From contig NZ_JAPDFT010000001.1 in assembly GCF_025949665.1 (NCBI RefSeq), positions 1,054,001-1,118,000 of the forward strand: a stretch of 64,000 nucleotides of DNA, read 5' to 3'. Positions 52,551 to 62,500 of this stretch are shown one piece after another. The notes beneath the pieces were generated by a model. It did no database searches, was not told the DNA's origin, and saw only the letters and a list, made by a program, of their open reading frames with translations. The position numbers and the translations under genes are program-made. The stretch comes from Chryseobacterium viscerum (lineage in GTDB: Bacteria > Bacteroidota > Bacteroidia > Flavobacteriales > Weeksellaceae). The stretch's first letter is position 1, and every line of letters starts with the position of its first letter.

Positions 52551-53471
52551 ATGATTACAGTTGAATCGGTTTCAAAAAGTTTTAACGGGAAAAAAGCGGT
52601 TGATACTATTTCTTTTCAGGCTAATGATAAGGAAATTCTGGTGCTCTTGGGAACAAGCGGATGCGGGAAAACAACCATGCTGAAAATGATAAACCGCCTC
52701 ATCGAAGTAGATTTCGGGAATATTTTGATTGACGGTAAAAATATTCAGTCACAAAAAGTGGAAGAGGTACGCATGGGAATTGGTTTTGTCATGCAGCATT
52801 CCGGATTGTTTCCCCATTACACTATTCAGCAGAATATTGCAGTCATTCCCGATTTACTGAAATGGGATAAAAAAAAGACTGTTGGAAGAACACTGGAATT
52901 ATTACATAAGCTTCATCTTTCAGAAGAGGTACTTACTCGGTTTCCAAACGAGCTAAGCGGCGGACAGCAGCAAAGAGTGGGAATTGCCCGTGCTTTGATT
53001 GCCGATTCGCCTGTTTTGCTGATGGATGAACCGTTCGGAGCGTTGGATAATATTACCAAAACCGATATTCATGCAGAATTCAAATCACTGGAAGAGTTTA
53101 AAAATAAAACAATTATTCTGGTTACCCACGATGTTCAGGAAGCATTCGACTTAGGTCATAAAATTTGCCTGATGGATCAAGGGAAAATTATTCAGACGGG
53201 AACTCCAAAAGAAATGCTTTATCAGCCGGAAAATGATTTTGTTAAAAATTTCTTTGCTAGAAACCGGCTTTTACTGGAGTACAAAGTGGCCAGACTGAAA
53301 GATGTGATACCTCTGATTGATGGCCGTCGTTTCTATGAAGAACTTCAGTTTTCCGAAAATACAGGTTTATGGGATGCTCTTCAAAAATTGAGTGCAGATA
53401 CTTCACTTTCCGAAGATTATGAAAATCTGGTTAAAGCTTTTAATGAATACCGAAAATTTCAGACTTTATGA
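52551..53471 (+). CDS. ABC transporter ATP-binding subunit (OpuCA/EgtV-like)
   Basis: A protein of about 306 residues that energises import by the permease encoded next. Walker A GTSGCGKTTMLKMI, Q-loop IGFVMQHSGLFPHYT, signature LSGGQQQRVGIARAL, Walker B VLLMDEPFGALD and H-loop VTHD are all present. The C-terminal extension lacks clear CBS domains. I use the ATG at 52551, not the one at 52509 inside egtB. It overlaps the permease gene by four bases (ATGA). Quaternary-amine transporter ATPases and EgtV of ergothioneine importers belong to this branch; context favours ergothioneine. Confidence 0.9.
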   Translation: MITVESVSKSFNGKKAVDTISFQANDKEILVLLGTSGCGKTTMLKMINRLIEVDFGNILIDGKNIQSQKVEEVRMGIGFVMQHSGLFPHYTIQQNIAVIPDLLKWDKKKTVGRTLELLHKLHLSEEVLTRFPNELSGGQQQRVGIARALIADSPVLLMDEPFGALDNITKTDIHAEFKSLEEFKNKTIILVTHDVQEAFDLGHKICLMDQGKIIQTGTPKEMLYQPENDFVKNFFARNRLLLEYKVARLKDVIPLIDGRRFYEELQFSENTGLWDALQKLSADTSLSEDYENLVKAFNEYRKFQTL

Positions 53472-55033
53472 GTGAGTTAAGTTTTTGGCAGTTTATCACA
53501 GAGCAGCATGAGAAATTGCTTACTCAGGTTGTACAGCATCTGGGACTCACTTTTTTGTCTCTGTTTCTGGCGATCATTATTGGTGTACCCTTAGGAATTT
53601 TAATTGCCCGAAAAAGAAAATTATCAGGTTCTGTTTTAGGAATTGCAGGGATTTTGCAGACTATTCCCAGTATTGCATTGCTTGGTTTTATGATTCCCGC
53701 ATTCGGAATTGGAGCTACTCCGGCCATTGTTGCCTTGCTGATCTACGCTCTTTTACCCATTATCAGAAATACCTACACCGGAATTACAGAAGTAGATCCA
53801 ATGGTCATTGAAGCTGCAAAAGCAATGGGAATGAACAGAAAGCAACGGCTTTTCAAAGTTGAATTTCCTTTAGCGATGCCTGTAATTATTGCAGGAATCA
53901 GAACAGCGGCGGTCATCAATGTTGGGGTGGCAACATTAGCTTCATTTGTAGCAGCCGGAGGATTGGGAGAATTTATTTTTGGAGGAATTTCACTTAATAA
54001 TACCAATATGATTCTCGCGGGAGCTATTCCTGCAGCGTTACTGGCTATTTTTTTGGATCAAACCATTGCCGTTTTACAGAAATTAAGCTATCAGTCTGTA
54101 AAGAAATTAAAATATGCAATTCCTGTTGTATTGGTAATTATTGGTAGCATTTATCTTTTGACTTCCGTTTCGGATCATAAGCTTAAAGCAGGTTTTACGC
54201 CGGAATTTATGGGACGGCAGGATGGTGATCTGGGACTTCGATCGGTATATGGGCTGGATGTACACCCTTTGGTTGTAAGTGATGCCATTATGTACAAAGC
54301 AGCTTACGAAAAAGATCTGGACCTCATCAGCGGATATTCTACAGATGGAAGAATTAAGGCTTTTGATCTGTATGTTCTGGAGGATGACAAGAAGATTTTT
54401 CCTCCTTATTTTGCAGCGCCGGTAATCAAAACAAAGACACTGGAAAAGTTTCCCGGATTGGAAAAAACATTGAATCTTTTATCAGGAAAATTCAATGATT
54501 CCATAATGACAGATCTGAATTATAAAGCTGATTACCTCAAACAAACTCCTGAGAAAATTGCCAAGGATTTTTTAATAAAAACAAATTTATATAAAGATCC
54601 ACGCAAGGGAAATTCCCAAACGATAAAAATCGGATCAAAAATTTTTGGTGAACAGTATATTCTTGCCGAAATTTATAAAATACTCATTGAAGGCTATACT
54701 GATTATAAAGTGGAAACGAAAACAGGGCTTGGTGGAACAAAAATCTGCTTTGATGCTCTGATGAATGATGCGGTTGACTTTTATCCCGAATATACAGGAA
54801 CCGGGCTTTTAGTTTTGCTGAAACCTTATGAAAAAACGATAGAAGAAGTCTCTAAAAGCCCGGAAAAAACATTTAACTATGTCAATCTGGAATTCCAGAA
54901 ACAATATGAAATCCAATGGTTGAAACCCCTCGGGTTTAATAATGCGTATGCTTTGATGATGCGAAAGAAACAGGCGAATGAACTTAAAATTAAAAATATT
55001 TCAGATCTGAAAAATTATCTGGATTCAAAATAA
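53468..55033 (+). CDS. Permease-binding protein fusion (EgtU-like), permuted binding domain
   Basis: A 521-residue importer subunit. The N-terminal half (about 20-235) is an OpuC-type permease with an EAAKAMGMNRKQRLFKVEFP loop at 115-133. It is fused to an extracytoplasmic binding domain, as in EgtU and some OpuC-type systems. That domain (238-521) is in unusual order: 240-375 contains AGFTPEFMGRQDGDLGL, STDGRIKAFDLYVLEDD and FPPYFAAP, normally its second half, and 385-521 contains IKIGSKIFGEQYILAEIY, FYPEYTGTG and GFNNAYALMMRK, normally its first half. This looks like a circular permutation. The last residues (ISDLKNYLDSK) would lead into residue 238. The stop overlaps the next start (TAATG). 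Confidence 0.9.
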   Translation: MSELSFWQFITEQHEKLLTQVVQHLGLTFLSLFLAIIIGVPLGILIARKRKLSGSVLGIAGILQTIPSIALLGFMIPAFGIGATPAIVALLIYALLPIIRNTYTGITEVDPMVIEAAKAMGMNRKQRLFKVEFPLAMPVIIAGIRTAAVINVGVATLASFVAAGGLGEFIFGGISLNNTNMILAGAIPAALLAIFLDQTIAVLQKLSYQSVKKLKYAIPVVLVIIGSIYLLTSVSDHKLKAGFTPEFMGRQDGDLGLRSVYGLDVHPLVVSDAIMYKAAYEKDLDLISGYSTDGRIKAFDLYVLEDDKKIFPPYFAAPVIKTKTLEKFPGLEKTLNLLSGKFNDSIMTDLNYKADYLKQTPEKIAKDFLIKTNLYKDPRKGNSQTIKIGSKIFGEQYILAEIYKILIEGYTDYKVETKTGLGGTKICFDALMNDAVDFYPEYTGTGLLVLLKPYEKTIEEVSKSPEKTFNYVNLEFQKQYEIQWLKPLGFNNAYALMMRKKQANELKIKNISDLKNYLDSK

Positions 55034-56202
55034 TGACGTTAAACATGAAGTATAATTTTGACGAAATCATAGAAAGAAGAGGAACTCATTCCGTAAAATG
55101 GGACTGGGCAAAGGCAGATATCTTACCTATGTGGGTGGCTGATATGGATTTTAAAACCGCTCCGGAAGTGATTCAGGCTATTTCTGAAAAAGTTTCTCAT
55201 GGAATTTTCGGATATGGTACGATTCCTAAAGAGTTTCATGATTCGGTGATTGATTGGTGGAAAACGAACCATCATTTTACCATAGAAAAAGACTGGCTTC
55301 TGCCTGCAACGGGAATTCTTCCTTCACTTTCGGCCATCATTCGTGCTTTTGTGCAACCTGACGAAAATATTATTTTGCAAACACCTGTTTACAATCATTT
55401 TTTTACCATTTTGGAAAATTATGGGTGTCATATTGTCTGCAATGAATTGAAGTACGAAGGAGGAAATTACACCATTGATTTTGATGATCTCGAAAAGAAA
55501 GCTTCCGATCCCAAAACTAAACTTTTGTTGTTCTGTAATCCGCATAATCCGGTGGGAAAAGTCTGGACAAGAGAAGATTTGGAGAAAGTAGCTGACATTT
55601 GTTCACGGAATAATGTGATAGTGGTTTCTGATGAGATTCATTCTGATTTGATTTTTAATAATCACCGGCATATTCCGTTTGTTTCGGTAGCTCAGCATTA
55701 TAATCTTCAGTCGGTGACCTGCGGTTCTCCATGTAAGACTTTTAATTTTTCAGGACTGCCGGTATCATATCTTATTTCACGGGACAAAAATATATTGGAG
55801 CAGACCAAAAAAATGCTGGAACTTCAGGAAAACAGTTATCCTAATCCAATTGCCATGGAAGCCTTGATTGCGGCTTACACAAAAGGACATGAATGGGTAG
55901 CTGAACTGAAAGACTATTTGTATCAGAATGTTATATTCCTGAAAAATTTTTGCAATGAACATCTGCCTGAAATCAAAGTGATTCCTTTGGAAGCGACCTA
56001 TCTGGTTTGGCTGGATTGCCGTTCATTCGGTAAAACCTCTGATGAATTGTCAAAAATTCTTCTGATGGAGGGTAAAGTTTGGCTTAATTCGGGGACGATG
56101 TATGGTAAAAACGGGGAAGGTTTCCTGAGAATCAATATTGGCTGTCCAAGACAGCTTCTGACGGTGGGTCTGGAGCGGCTGAAAAAAGCTTTGAAGGAAT
56201 GA
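55033..56202 (+). CDS. PatB/MalY-type PLP C-S lyase, likely EgtE
   Basis: A 389-residue aminotransferase-fold enzyme of the PatB/MalY cystathionine beta-lyase group. It shows LPMWVADMDFKTAPEV, FGYGTIPKEF, CNPHNPVGKVW and the PLP lysine in SPCKTFNFSGL. Its start overlaps the permease stop, so it belongs to the ergothioneine operon. There it most likely cleaves the hercynylcysteine sulfoxide C-S bond to give ergothioneine, the EgtE step, although PatB proteins also act on cystathionine. The alternative ATG at 55045 (MKYNFDEIIERRG) is equally possible. Confidence 0.9.
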   Translation: MTLNMKYNFDEIIERRGTHSVKWDWAKADILPMWVADMDFKTAPEVIQAISEKVSHGIFGYGTIPKEFHDSVIDWWKTNHHFTIEKDWLLPATGILPSLSAIIRAFVQPDENIILQTPVYNHFFTILENYGCHIVCNELKYEGGNYTIDFDDLEKKASDPKTKLLLFCNPHNPVGKVWTREDLEKVADICSRNNVIVVSDEIHSDLIFNNHRHIPFVSVAQHYNLQSVTCGSPCKTFNFSGLPVSYLISRDKNILEQTKKMLELQENSYPNPIAMEALIAAYTKGHEWVAELKDYLYQNVIFLKNFCNEHLPEIKVIPLEATYLVWLDCRSFGKTSDELSKILLMEGKVWLNSGTMYGKNGEGFLRINIGCPRQLLTVGLERLKKALKE

Positions 56203-56225
56203 AAGGGTAATCCATATCAATTAAT

Positions 56226-56268
56226 AATACAGTAAGCGCCAGTTTTTAAAATTGGCGCTTACTGTATT
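56226..56268 (+). terminator. Terminator of the ergothioneine operon
   Basis: A perfect 16-bp stem (AATACAGTAAGCGCCA and its complement) with a short A/T loop and flanking A/T runs lies 23 bases after the C-S lyase stop codon. Confidence 0.9.
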
Positions 56269-56690
56269 TAGATAACCTCGCTCTCGGCTTGATTGTTTTT
56301 ACAAATTGTCAGAGTATGAAGGTGTTGAGCTTTAGAATATTATGGAGTATTGAAAAATACATGTCGTAATAGTGAATTAAATAAAACTGTGCAGTAAATT
56401 AAAATTTCAGACAGAAGAAAATAATCAATATTGAGTGAAAAAAGTAGGTTGAAAGAATATTTTTGTTATTTTTATAAAATAAACTAATACATGTAAATAA
56501 ATGAAAATTATTCATATATAAATATTTATTAAAAAATAATATCTTAAAAATAATTCATTTTAATTTTAATAATACAATAAATCCTGTTCGGTAGCAAAAG
56601 TATCTTTCTATGTGCTGAAGGCAATGTATTATTGAAAATAGACACGGAAAGAATTAAACTTTAACCATACCTTAAAACCAAATTATTCTT
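56269..56690. other. AT-rich leader of the amidohydrolase gene
   Basis: About 420 very AT-rich bases with no open frame, repeat or RNA structure that I recognise. The promoter of the amidohydrolase gene should be near the right end, where TATCTTTC (about 56600) resembles a -7 element. Confidence 0.4.
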
Positions 56691-58601
56691 ATGGAAAAAC
56701 AACACAACCACACGCATGGCTGCACCCATTGCTCTTGCCACAATCCTGTTTTAGATGTTCTTAAAGACGAACTTTTCAGCGCCGAAAATCTGACGAAAAT
56801 AAATCCCGGTTCCGGAAAAGCGACCCACGAAAAACCACAAACGCTGATGATAAGCGGAGGTACTATTCTGCCAATGATTGGTGGATCTACTGGTACCGTT
56901 GAAGCCATTGGAATTGCTGACGGGAAAGTTGTTGTAACCGGCAGTGAATCAGATGTAAACGATTATATGGCTGCCAATCACTCAGGATTTCTGCCCAAAA
57001 CATTAACGGCAACTCAAACTTTACTCCCTGGATTGATTGAGCCTCATGTTCATATGATTCCTACGGCAATGATGACCGGCTGGCTAGATTTGAGCCCTTT
57101 TGACGGACAGAATTTAAAAGCGATATATGATTTGGCTTCTGTTGGGGCTATCATTAACGGACATATTCCTAAAATTCCCGGAGCGGTTATTTTAGGAAGA
57201 GGATTGGATCCGTCATTAATGCCTTTTAAGGAAACTGATGGAAAAAAGGAATTAATTACGATTGATAATGTAATACTTGATACGATTAATCATGATATTC
57301 CTATGATGCTGTTAAGTGCCTCTATGCATACCCTTTATCTGAATACTAAGGCATTAGAGTATGTATTTGATCACAATCCGGATATAAAGAACGAGTATAA
57401 AACTGTTGACAGGTATATCAGTGAAACAAAAGGCCAGCTACAGGAAGGTTTACAGATGACTCCTGCATTGAAGACCATAAAGCTGCAGATCATTGCGATG
57501 AGCATAGAGATCAATCGTTATCTTACGGAGCTTTTTCAGACTGCCAATTCAAGAGGTGTTACTTTTATGTATGATGCCGGACTGAATAAAGGATCAGAAA
57601 TCCTTTTAACCAAATATTTTGAGACTCATCCTGAAGTGGTAAGAACAGGAGGAGCGTATCTTTGTTCTAATCAGGAAGATGTTGATAACCTGGAGCCATA
57701 TAAAGTACCGGAGCATTATAAACCTGTATATTATGGACATATTAAAGTCGTTTCAGATGGTTCAAATCAAGGATTAACCGGTTATCAGAGTGCTCCATAT
57801 CTGTGCAATCCTGCCAATAATACAGGTGTATTTAATTTTCCACAGACAGGTATTCCTGCCCATACAATTCCGCCAAGCTATAATACATTGATCAATACCG
57901 TGGTGGCTGGAAAAGGCTGGCCGCTAATGGTTCATGCCAATGGTGATCAGGCAGTAACATTTGCCATCAATGCTTATCAGCGTACTCTTGCTCAATATAA
58001 AGGCCCGGAGCTTCGTAACCGTATAGAACATTGTTCCCTTCTTACAGCAGATCAGATTACCAATATGCTCCAAATGGGGGTTTCGCCAAGTTTCCTGATC
58101 GGACACGTAGGCTATTGGGGATATGCTTTTAAAGAAGTGATATTTGGTGAAAAAGCACAAATGCTGGATCTTTGCGGTTCAACGCTTGCTGCTGGTATGA
58201 GAATTACCCTTCATAGCGACAATGAGGTAAGTCCACTGGGACCTTTGAGAATGATGGAACAATCGATTACCAGAATAATGGAAAAGAATCCAAAGGATAT
58301 TGATGTTTTAAACGGTGCCGAACGTCTTACTCCCGAACAGGCTCTGATTGCGGTTACTTATGATGCTGCATGGCAATGCTACGCAGACAAATGGGTAGGA
58401 TCGCTGGATAAAGGATACTTTGCCGATTTTGTTATATTGGAACAGAACCCTCTTTCCTTAAATACACCTTCATTACAATATATGAAAATGCGGGATATTC
58501 CGGTATTGGAAACCTGGGTAGGCGGTATTCCTGTTTATGTGAATGATAAGAAAGCAAAAGTAGTGACTGAAAAAGATATGCTCTTTTCAGATAACTCATA
58601 G
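56691..58601 (+). CDS. YtcJ-like metal-dependent amidohydrolase
   Basis: A 636-residue amidohydrolase-superfamily protein. The metal motif H-x-H is in LLPGLIEPHVHM; further ligands are in VVSDGSNQGLTGYQSAP, MVHANGDQAVTFA, NRIEHCSLL and LHSDNEVSPLG. Substrate unknown; the family includes amidases and N-substituted formamide deformylases. The first 20 residues are rich in His and Cys (HNHTHGCTHCSCH), an extension not normal for the family and able to bind a metal. No signal peptide, so cytoplasmic. It stands alone between two terminators. Confidence 0.88.
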   Translation: MEKQHNHTHGCTHCSCHNPVLDVLKDELFSAENLTKINPGSGKATHEKPQTLMISGGTILPMIGGSTGTVEAIGIADGKVVVTGSESDVNDYMAANHSGFLPKTLTATQTLLPGLIEPHVHMIPTAMMTGWLDLSPFDGQNLKAIYDLASVGAIINGHIPKIPGAVILGRGLDPSLMPFKETDGKKELITIDNVILDTINHDIPMMLLSASMHTLYLNTKALEYVFDHNPDIKNEYKTVDRYISETKGQLQEGLQMTPALKTIKLQIIAMSIEINRYLTELFQTANSRGVTFMYDAGLNKGSEILLTKYFETHPEVVRTGGAYLCSNQEDVDNLEPYKVPEHYKPVYYGHIKVVSDGSNQGLTGYQSAPYLCNPANNTGVFNFPQTGIPAHTIPPSYNTLINTVVAGKGWPLMVHANGDQAVTFAINAYQRTLAQYKGPELRNRIEHCSLLTADQITNMLQMGVSPSFLIGHVGYWGYAFKEVIFGEKAQMLDLCGSTLAAGMRITLHSDNEVSPLGPLRMMEQSITRIMEKNPKDIDVLNGAERLTPEQALIAVTYDAAWQCYADKWVGSLDKGYFADFVILEQNPLSLNTPSLQYMKMRDIPVLETWVGGIPVYVNDKKAKVVTEKDMLFSDNS

Positions 58602-58636
58602 CTGCTTCTGAAAACAAATAGTTACTGATCAGATAA

Positions 58637-58667
58637 GAATCAGAGCAGAAATAATCTGCTCTGATTC
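58637..58667 (+). terminator. Hairpin after the amidohydrolase gene
   Basis: A perfect 13-bp stem (GAATCAGAGCAGA/TCTGCTCTGATTC) around a short loop lies 36 bases past the stop. The T tail is weak. Confidence 0.6.
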
Positions 58668-58797
58668 CTTAATCTAATATAAATTTTATGCTTTGCTTTT
58701 AACTCTTTATAATATCTCTTAGCTAAAGTATGGTGGCTTTGACTAGCAGCAGTTACAAAAAAATATATCAGGCAGTCAATTTTCGGATAGAGATTTT

Positions 58798-59316
58798 TTA
58801 CAGTAATGTTTTTAAGTAGATTAATAGAGAATTTGCTAATTCTGTGTTCATTTTAGATGATATTATTTGTTGAAATTTTGGTTGTTCTTTTTGATACATT
58901 TCATATAAATTCTTATTATTTTGTATCAAACAAAACTCTACATTAGCTATTCTGTCAGCTAATTTTACAATAATACCAGCTTGATTGTGAATCAGTTTGT
59001 TATACATGCTGTTTTTCCTTTCATCTCTATTTTTCCCCTCTCCATCGGTTAAAGAAAATACAATTTCAGTAACTTTTTTTCCAAATTTTTTCTCTAATTC
59101 TTCTATTGAAACTGTAGTATCTTCCAATATATCATGAAGCCATGCGCTTATCAGGATATCAGTGTTTTCTTGATTTGTCGGAAGAATAGAAAATCTCATT
59201 AATATACTTACTACATTGCCTAAATGAATTTCATATGGGTATATTCCATAGTGCTGACCATTGTGTTTTTCTATTGCAAATTTTCTAGCATTATACAGCT
59301 GGTCTTTATAATTCAT
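58798..59316 (-). CDS. SpoT-like HD hydrolase, candidate antidote
   Basis: A 172-residue single-domain HD phosphohydrolase of the small alarmone hydrolase / SpoT N-terminal type. Metal ligands in order: H in YPYEIHLGNVVSIL, HD in SAWLHDILEDTTVS, and the late D in VKLADRIANVEF. The substrate-pocket feature HNGQHYG precedes them. Such enzymes remove pyrophosphate from (p)ppGpp and, for some, from pyrophosphorylated tRNA. It overlaps the 86-residue gene by four bases (ATGA), downstream of a toxin with a RelA-like domain. That pairing suggests that it neutralises the toxin. Confidence 0.9.
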   Translation of the reverse strand: MNYKDQLYNARKFAIEKHNGQHYGIYPYEIHLGNVVSILMRFSILPTNQENTDILISAWLHDILEDTTVSIEELEKKFGKKVTEIVFSLTDGEGKNRDERKNSMYNKLIHNQAGIIVKLADRIANVEFCLIQNNKNLYEMYQKEQPKFQQIISSKMNTELANSLLIYLKTLL

Positions 59317-59570
59317 CTTACTTCTTTATCTATTATTTTCATGATCTCTTTTGCTCTGATTTCATCTACAAATTCCCCCGGTGTTGGATCCGGATAATAA
59401 CTTAATGCTGCTTTTTCACTATGCCATTCTCCATTATAGTATTCTTCTCCCTGCAACCCTGTGTCTTTATACATTACCGCTCTTAGTAGTGAATAGTGTT
59501 CCTTATTATTGATCTTTTCTATTTCAAAGTGATAATATAAAATCTCTTCTATTGTATCTTTTTTATTCAT
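59313..59570 (-). CDS. Small unknown protein between toxin and HD hydrolase
   Basis: A protein of about 85 residues starting at the ATG at 59570 (MNKKDTIEEILYYHFEI), which overlaps the toxin stop by eight bases. It is acidic with QGEEYYNGEWHSEKAALSYY and no signal or membrane segment. No family is recognised. Size, charge and position directly behind a polymorphic toxin make it a second immunity candidate. Confidence 0.72.
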   Translation of the reverse strand: MNKKDTIEEILYYHFEIEKINNKEHYSLLRAVMYKDTGLQGEEYYNGEWHSEKAALSYYPDPTPGEFVDEIRAKEIMKIIDKEVR

Positions 59571-62500
59571 TTTCAAGTAAATTTATATTTTTTGGTGTTT
59601 TTATTTTTTTATATTCTGCAGCCTGTTTAGCGGTATTTGCTGCTCTTGTTTCTTTTGTTGCATCTGCTGCTCGTGATGCCTCATATAAATAGTGCGTTTC
59701 AGACTTTACTTTAAATGTTTCTTCAGTATGGAATTGTAACTCAAACTGCTGACCTGTTGGTGTCTCAAAGGTAGTATTCAATCCTTTATATGAACCATCA
59801 CCTTTAAACCATGCATTAAATGATTTAACTTTTTTATAACCTTTTGACTCTAGTTTTTGTACAATTTTAAAATAACTCTCAACATATACATCTGCATCAT
59901 AGGTGATAGTAAATCTAAGAACATCATTCATTGCTGAAGAAGTTGTTTCAATCGCATTTTCTAATCCATAATTTTTAATATTTGATTCTTTAATTCTGTC
60001 CGCAATTTTCCTTGTTAATGACTCTTCTGTTTTTAGAGCATATTCTAAACCTTCCATTTTACCTCCTGTTTCTTGAGCCAAATTAACCAGTTCTGACTGT
60101 ACTTGCTTTTTCTCAAGTTGAGCACGGGAAATTAATTCTTTTGCTTTTTTATTGGCAGCAGCATATTTTGTATTTCCACTGTTTTCTTCCAATAAGCTTT
60201 TCACCTTTGCAAGATCATTATCTGCCATTGCTTTTTCAAGTTCAATAGCCAGCTTGTCATCTTTAGCTAAAGTTTTTGCCTTTTCAAAGGTATTTTTAAC
60301 TAAAAGCAATTGCTCAGGGGTTAATCCTGTATCACTTATGAGCTTGGTTAGTTTGAGTTCGGCTACAAAACTATCAAATGTAACAATTCCTTTCCGAATA
60401 GCAAATACTGCTCTGGCTAATAATTCGCCTGTTTGTGCTAAACCTGGTATTGTTACGTAGGTAAGTTGTTTTGCTTTTACAAAGCCAGCCAGTATTTTTT
60501 GTTGTTGGGCTTGTATTTTAGCCTGTTTAATAATATTTTCCCTTACTTTTCTTTCAAGACCATCGATTTTAAGTAGATCACTTTCTAAAGTGGCTAATGC
60601 TTTTGTAGCATCATCGGCATCATTAAATGCTTTGGCCGCTGCAGAAATAGGTTTAGCTGATCTCAGTATTTTTGCTAATGATCCTGCATCTAACGCAGCA
60701 CCTGCAATGGCAAGTACCAGCCAAGCCAAACTTGGATCGTCACCTTGCAGCACCTGCCCGACTTGTATTGAGGCATCATATAGACTTTGGTTTAAGTTAT
60801 AGTCATGAATCTCCTGTTTTACATAATATGTACTAATTGCTAAAGTACCTCCGCTGGCTAAAATGGCTAATAAAAATGGGGTAGCTTGTCCTAAAGATAC
60901 AATAGAAAGAATGATACCTCCGGCTATAAGAATAATATTTTTTATAAGTTCATATTTAGCTTCCTGCCGGACTTTATCCTGTATAACTTTTACAGCATTT
61001 TTATTGCTGGAAATACCCGCTTGTTGTATAGAAATAGGAATAAGTTCTCCTAAATCCCAAATGAAATCTATATCTTCATCTATAATATTTTCTTCAGCTT
61101 CATTTATTTTTTCCAACTGTGTTATAATACTGTTTTTTAAAGCAGTTATAATTTGTTCGTCGGTTTTTAAATCAAAATTTTCCCAATCAGGGGCCCATTC
61201 TTGTTTTTCGGCTTTCAGTCCTTTATTGTTGAAATCATCACCTATTGATAAAATTGGAATAGCTCTGTAAATTTCATTTCTGGCAGAGTATTTTTTTTCA
61301 ATTCCTGATGCTTTATTTATTTTTTGATCATGAATGTCTGTTGCATAAGGATCCCTGCCAATAGCATCATATGCTTCTTGATATAGCTTTTGCTGCTCTT
61401 TAAAACTAGGTAGGTTAGCTTGTATAGCAGTCATTTGTTTTTTATAAGCTTCTATACCGGTTTTAAGTTCCTGTAATTTATTTTTATGTTCTCCATATGG
61501 CAGCCAAATACCATGTCTCTCTGCCTCTGTAAGAATTAATTTCCTGTTAATTTGAAGCATGTAAAGAGCCATTTCTTTTCCGAATTTTTCAAACTCTTCA
61601 ATTAATATGTCTTGTGCTTCGCTATTTTTAGGGGTTTTCTCTAAAATTGCAGCTGCTTTTTTGCCTTTTGGAGATAGTTCCGGTGCTTTTAATGATTTTA
61701 GTTTGTTTTTTAGTGCTATATATTCACTATCCTCTGTAATTTTACTGTATTCGTTGGTTAAAAATTTGTTAAGTTCTTCTCTGTTAATTTCCTTTTCATC
61801 TTTTTTATCTTTATGATTGTCTACAATTCCTAATAATTTTTGTTTTAAAGCTTCTCTGGCAGCTTCGTTTTTTGGTGCTTCAAAGAAAAGATTATCCAGA
61901 TATTTCTCAAGAGGTACATTTACATTGGTTGGTGTTCCTGCTTTGATCTCTCCTGCAAAGTTTATTCTACCGTCTTTACCCCAGCGTTCAGCTACTTTTA
62001 TAGCATTCTCTTTACTGCCACCATATACAGCCTGATAATAAATAGCGTATCCTTCAATCGTATTTCCTTTTGGAATCTTTGTAGTGGGAATGAAGCTAAC
62101 AATTAGGCAGTAATCATCTGCATGTTTAGGGTCACATTTTTTTAATTTTATAGGATCTTTGCCTGTTTGGAAAGATGATTGAAAAAATTCTTGACTTTCA
62201 AGCTTAGATTCTAAACGAGATGCAGGTTCAGATGTACCTGTATTTCTTTTGTCCGATTCTGTTTTTTTATTTGGTAATGTGGCTTTTCTGATAGTTTCCC
62301 TTTTATCTAAATTTTTTGTTACCTCATTCATTTTCAATAAGGTGGGTTTGTCAAAAATTCCAGAAGCAGCAATGCCGTTATTGCTTTGAAAATTGATGAG
62401 TGCAATCCTTGTTTTATCACCAAAATAGGCTTTGTTCTCGGATACTGTATGCCCTAATTTATCAAGTGTATTATTAACTGCTGCTACATGCTGCCCGTTG

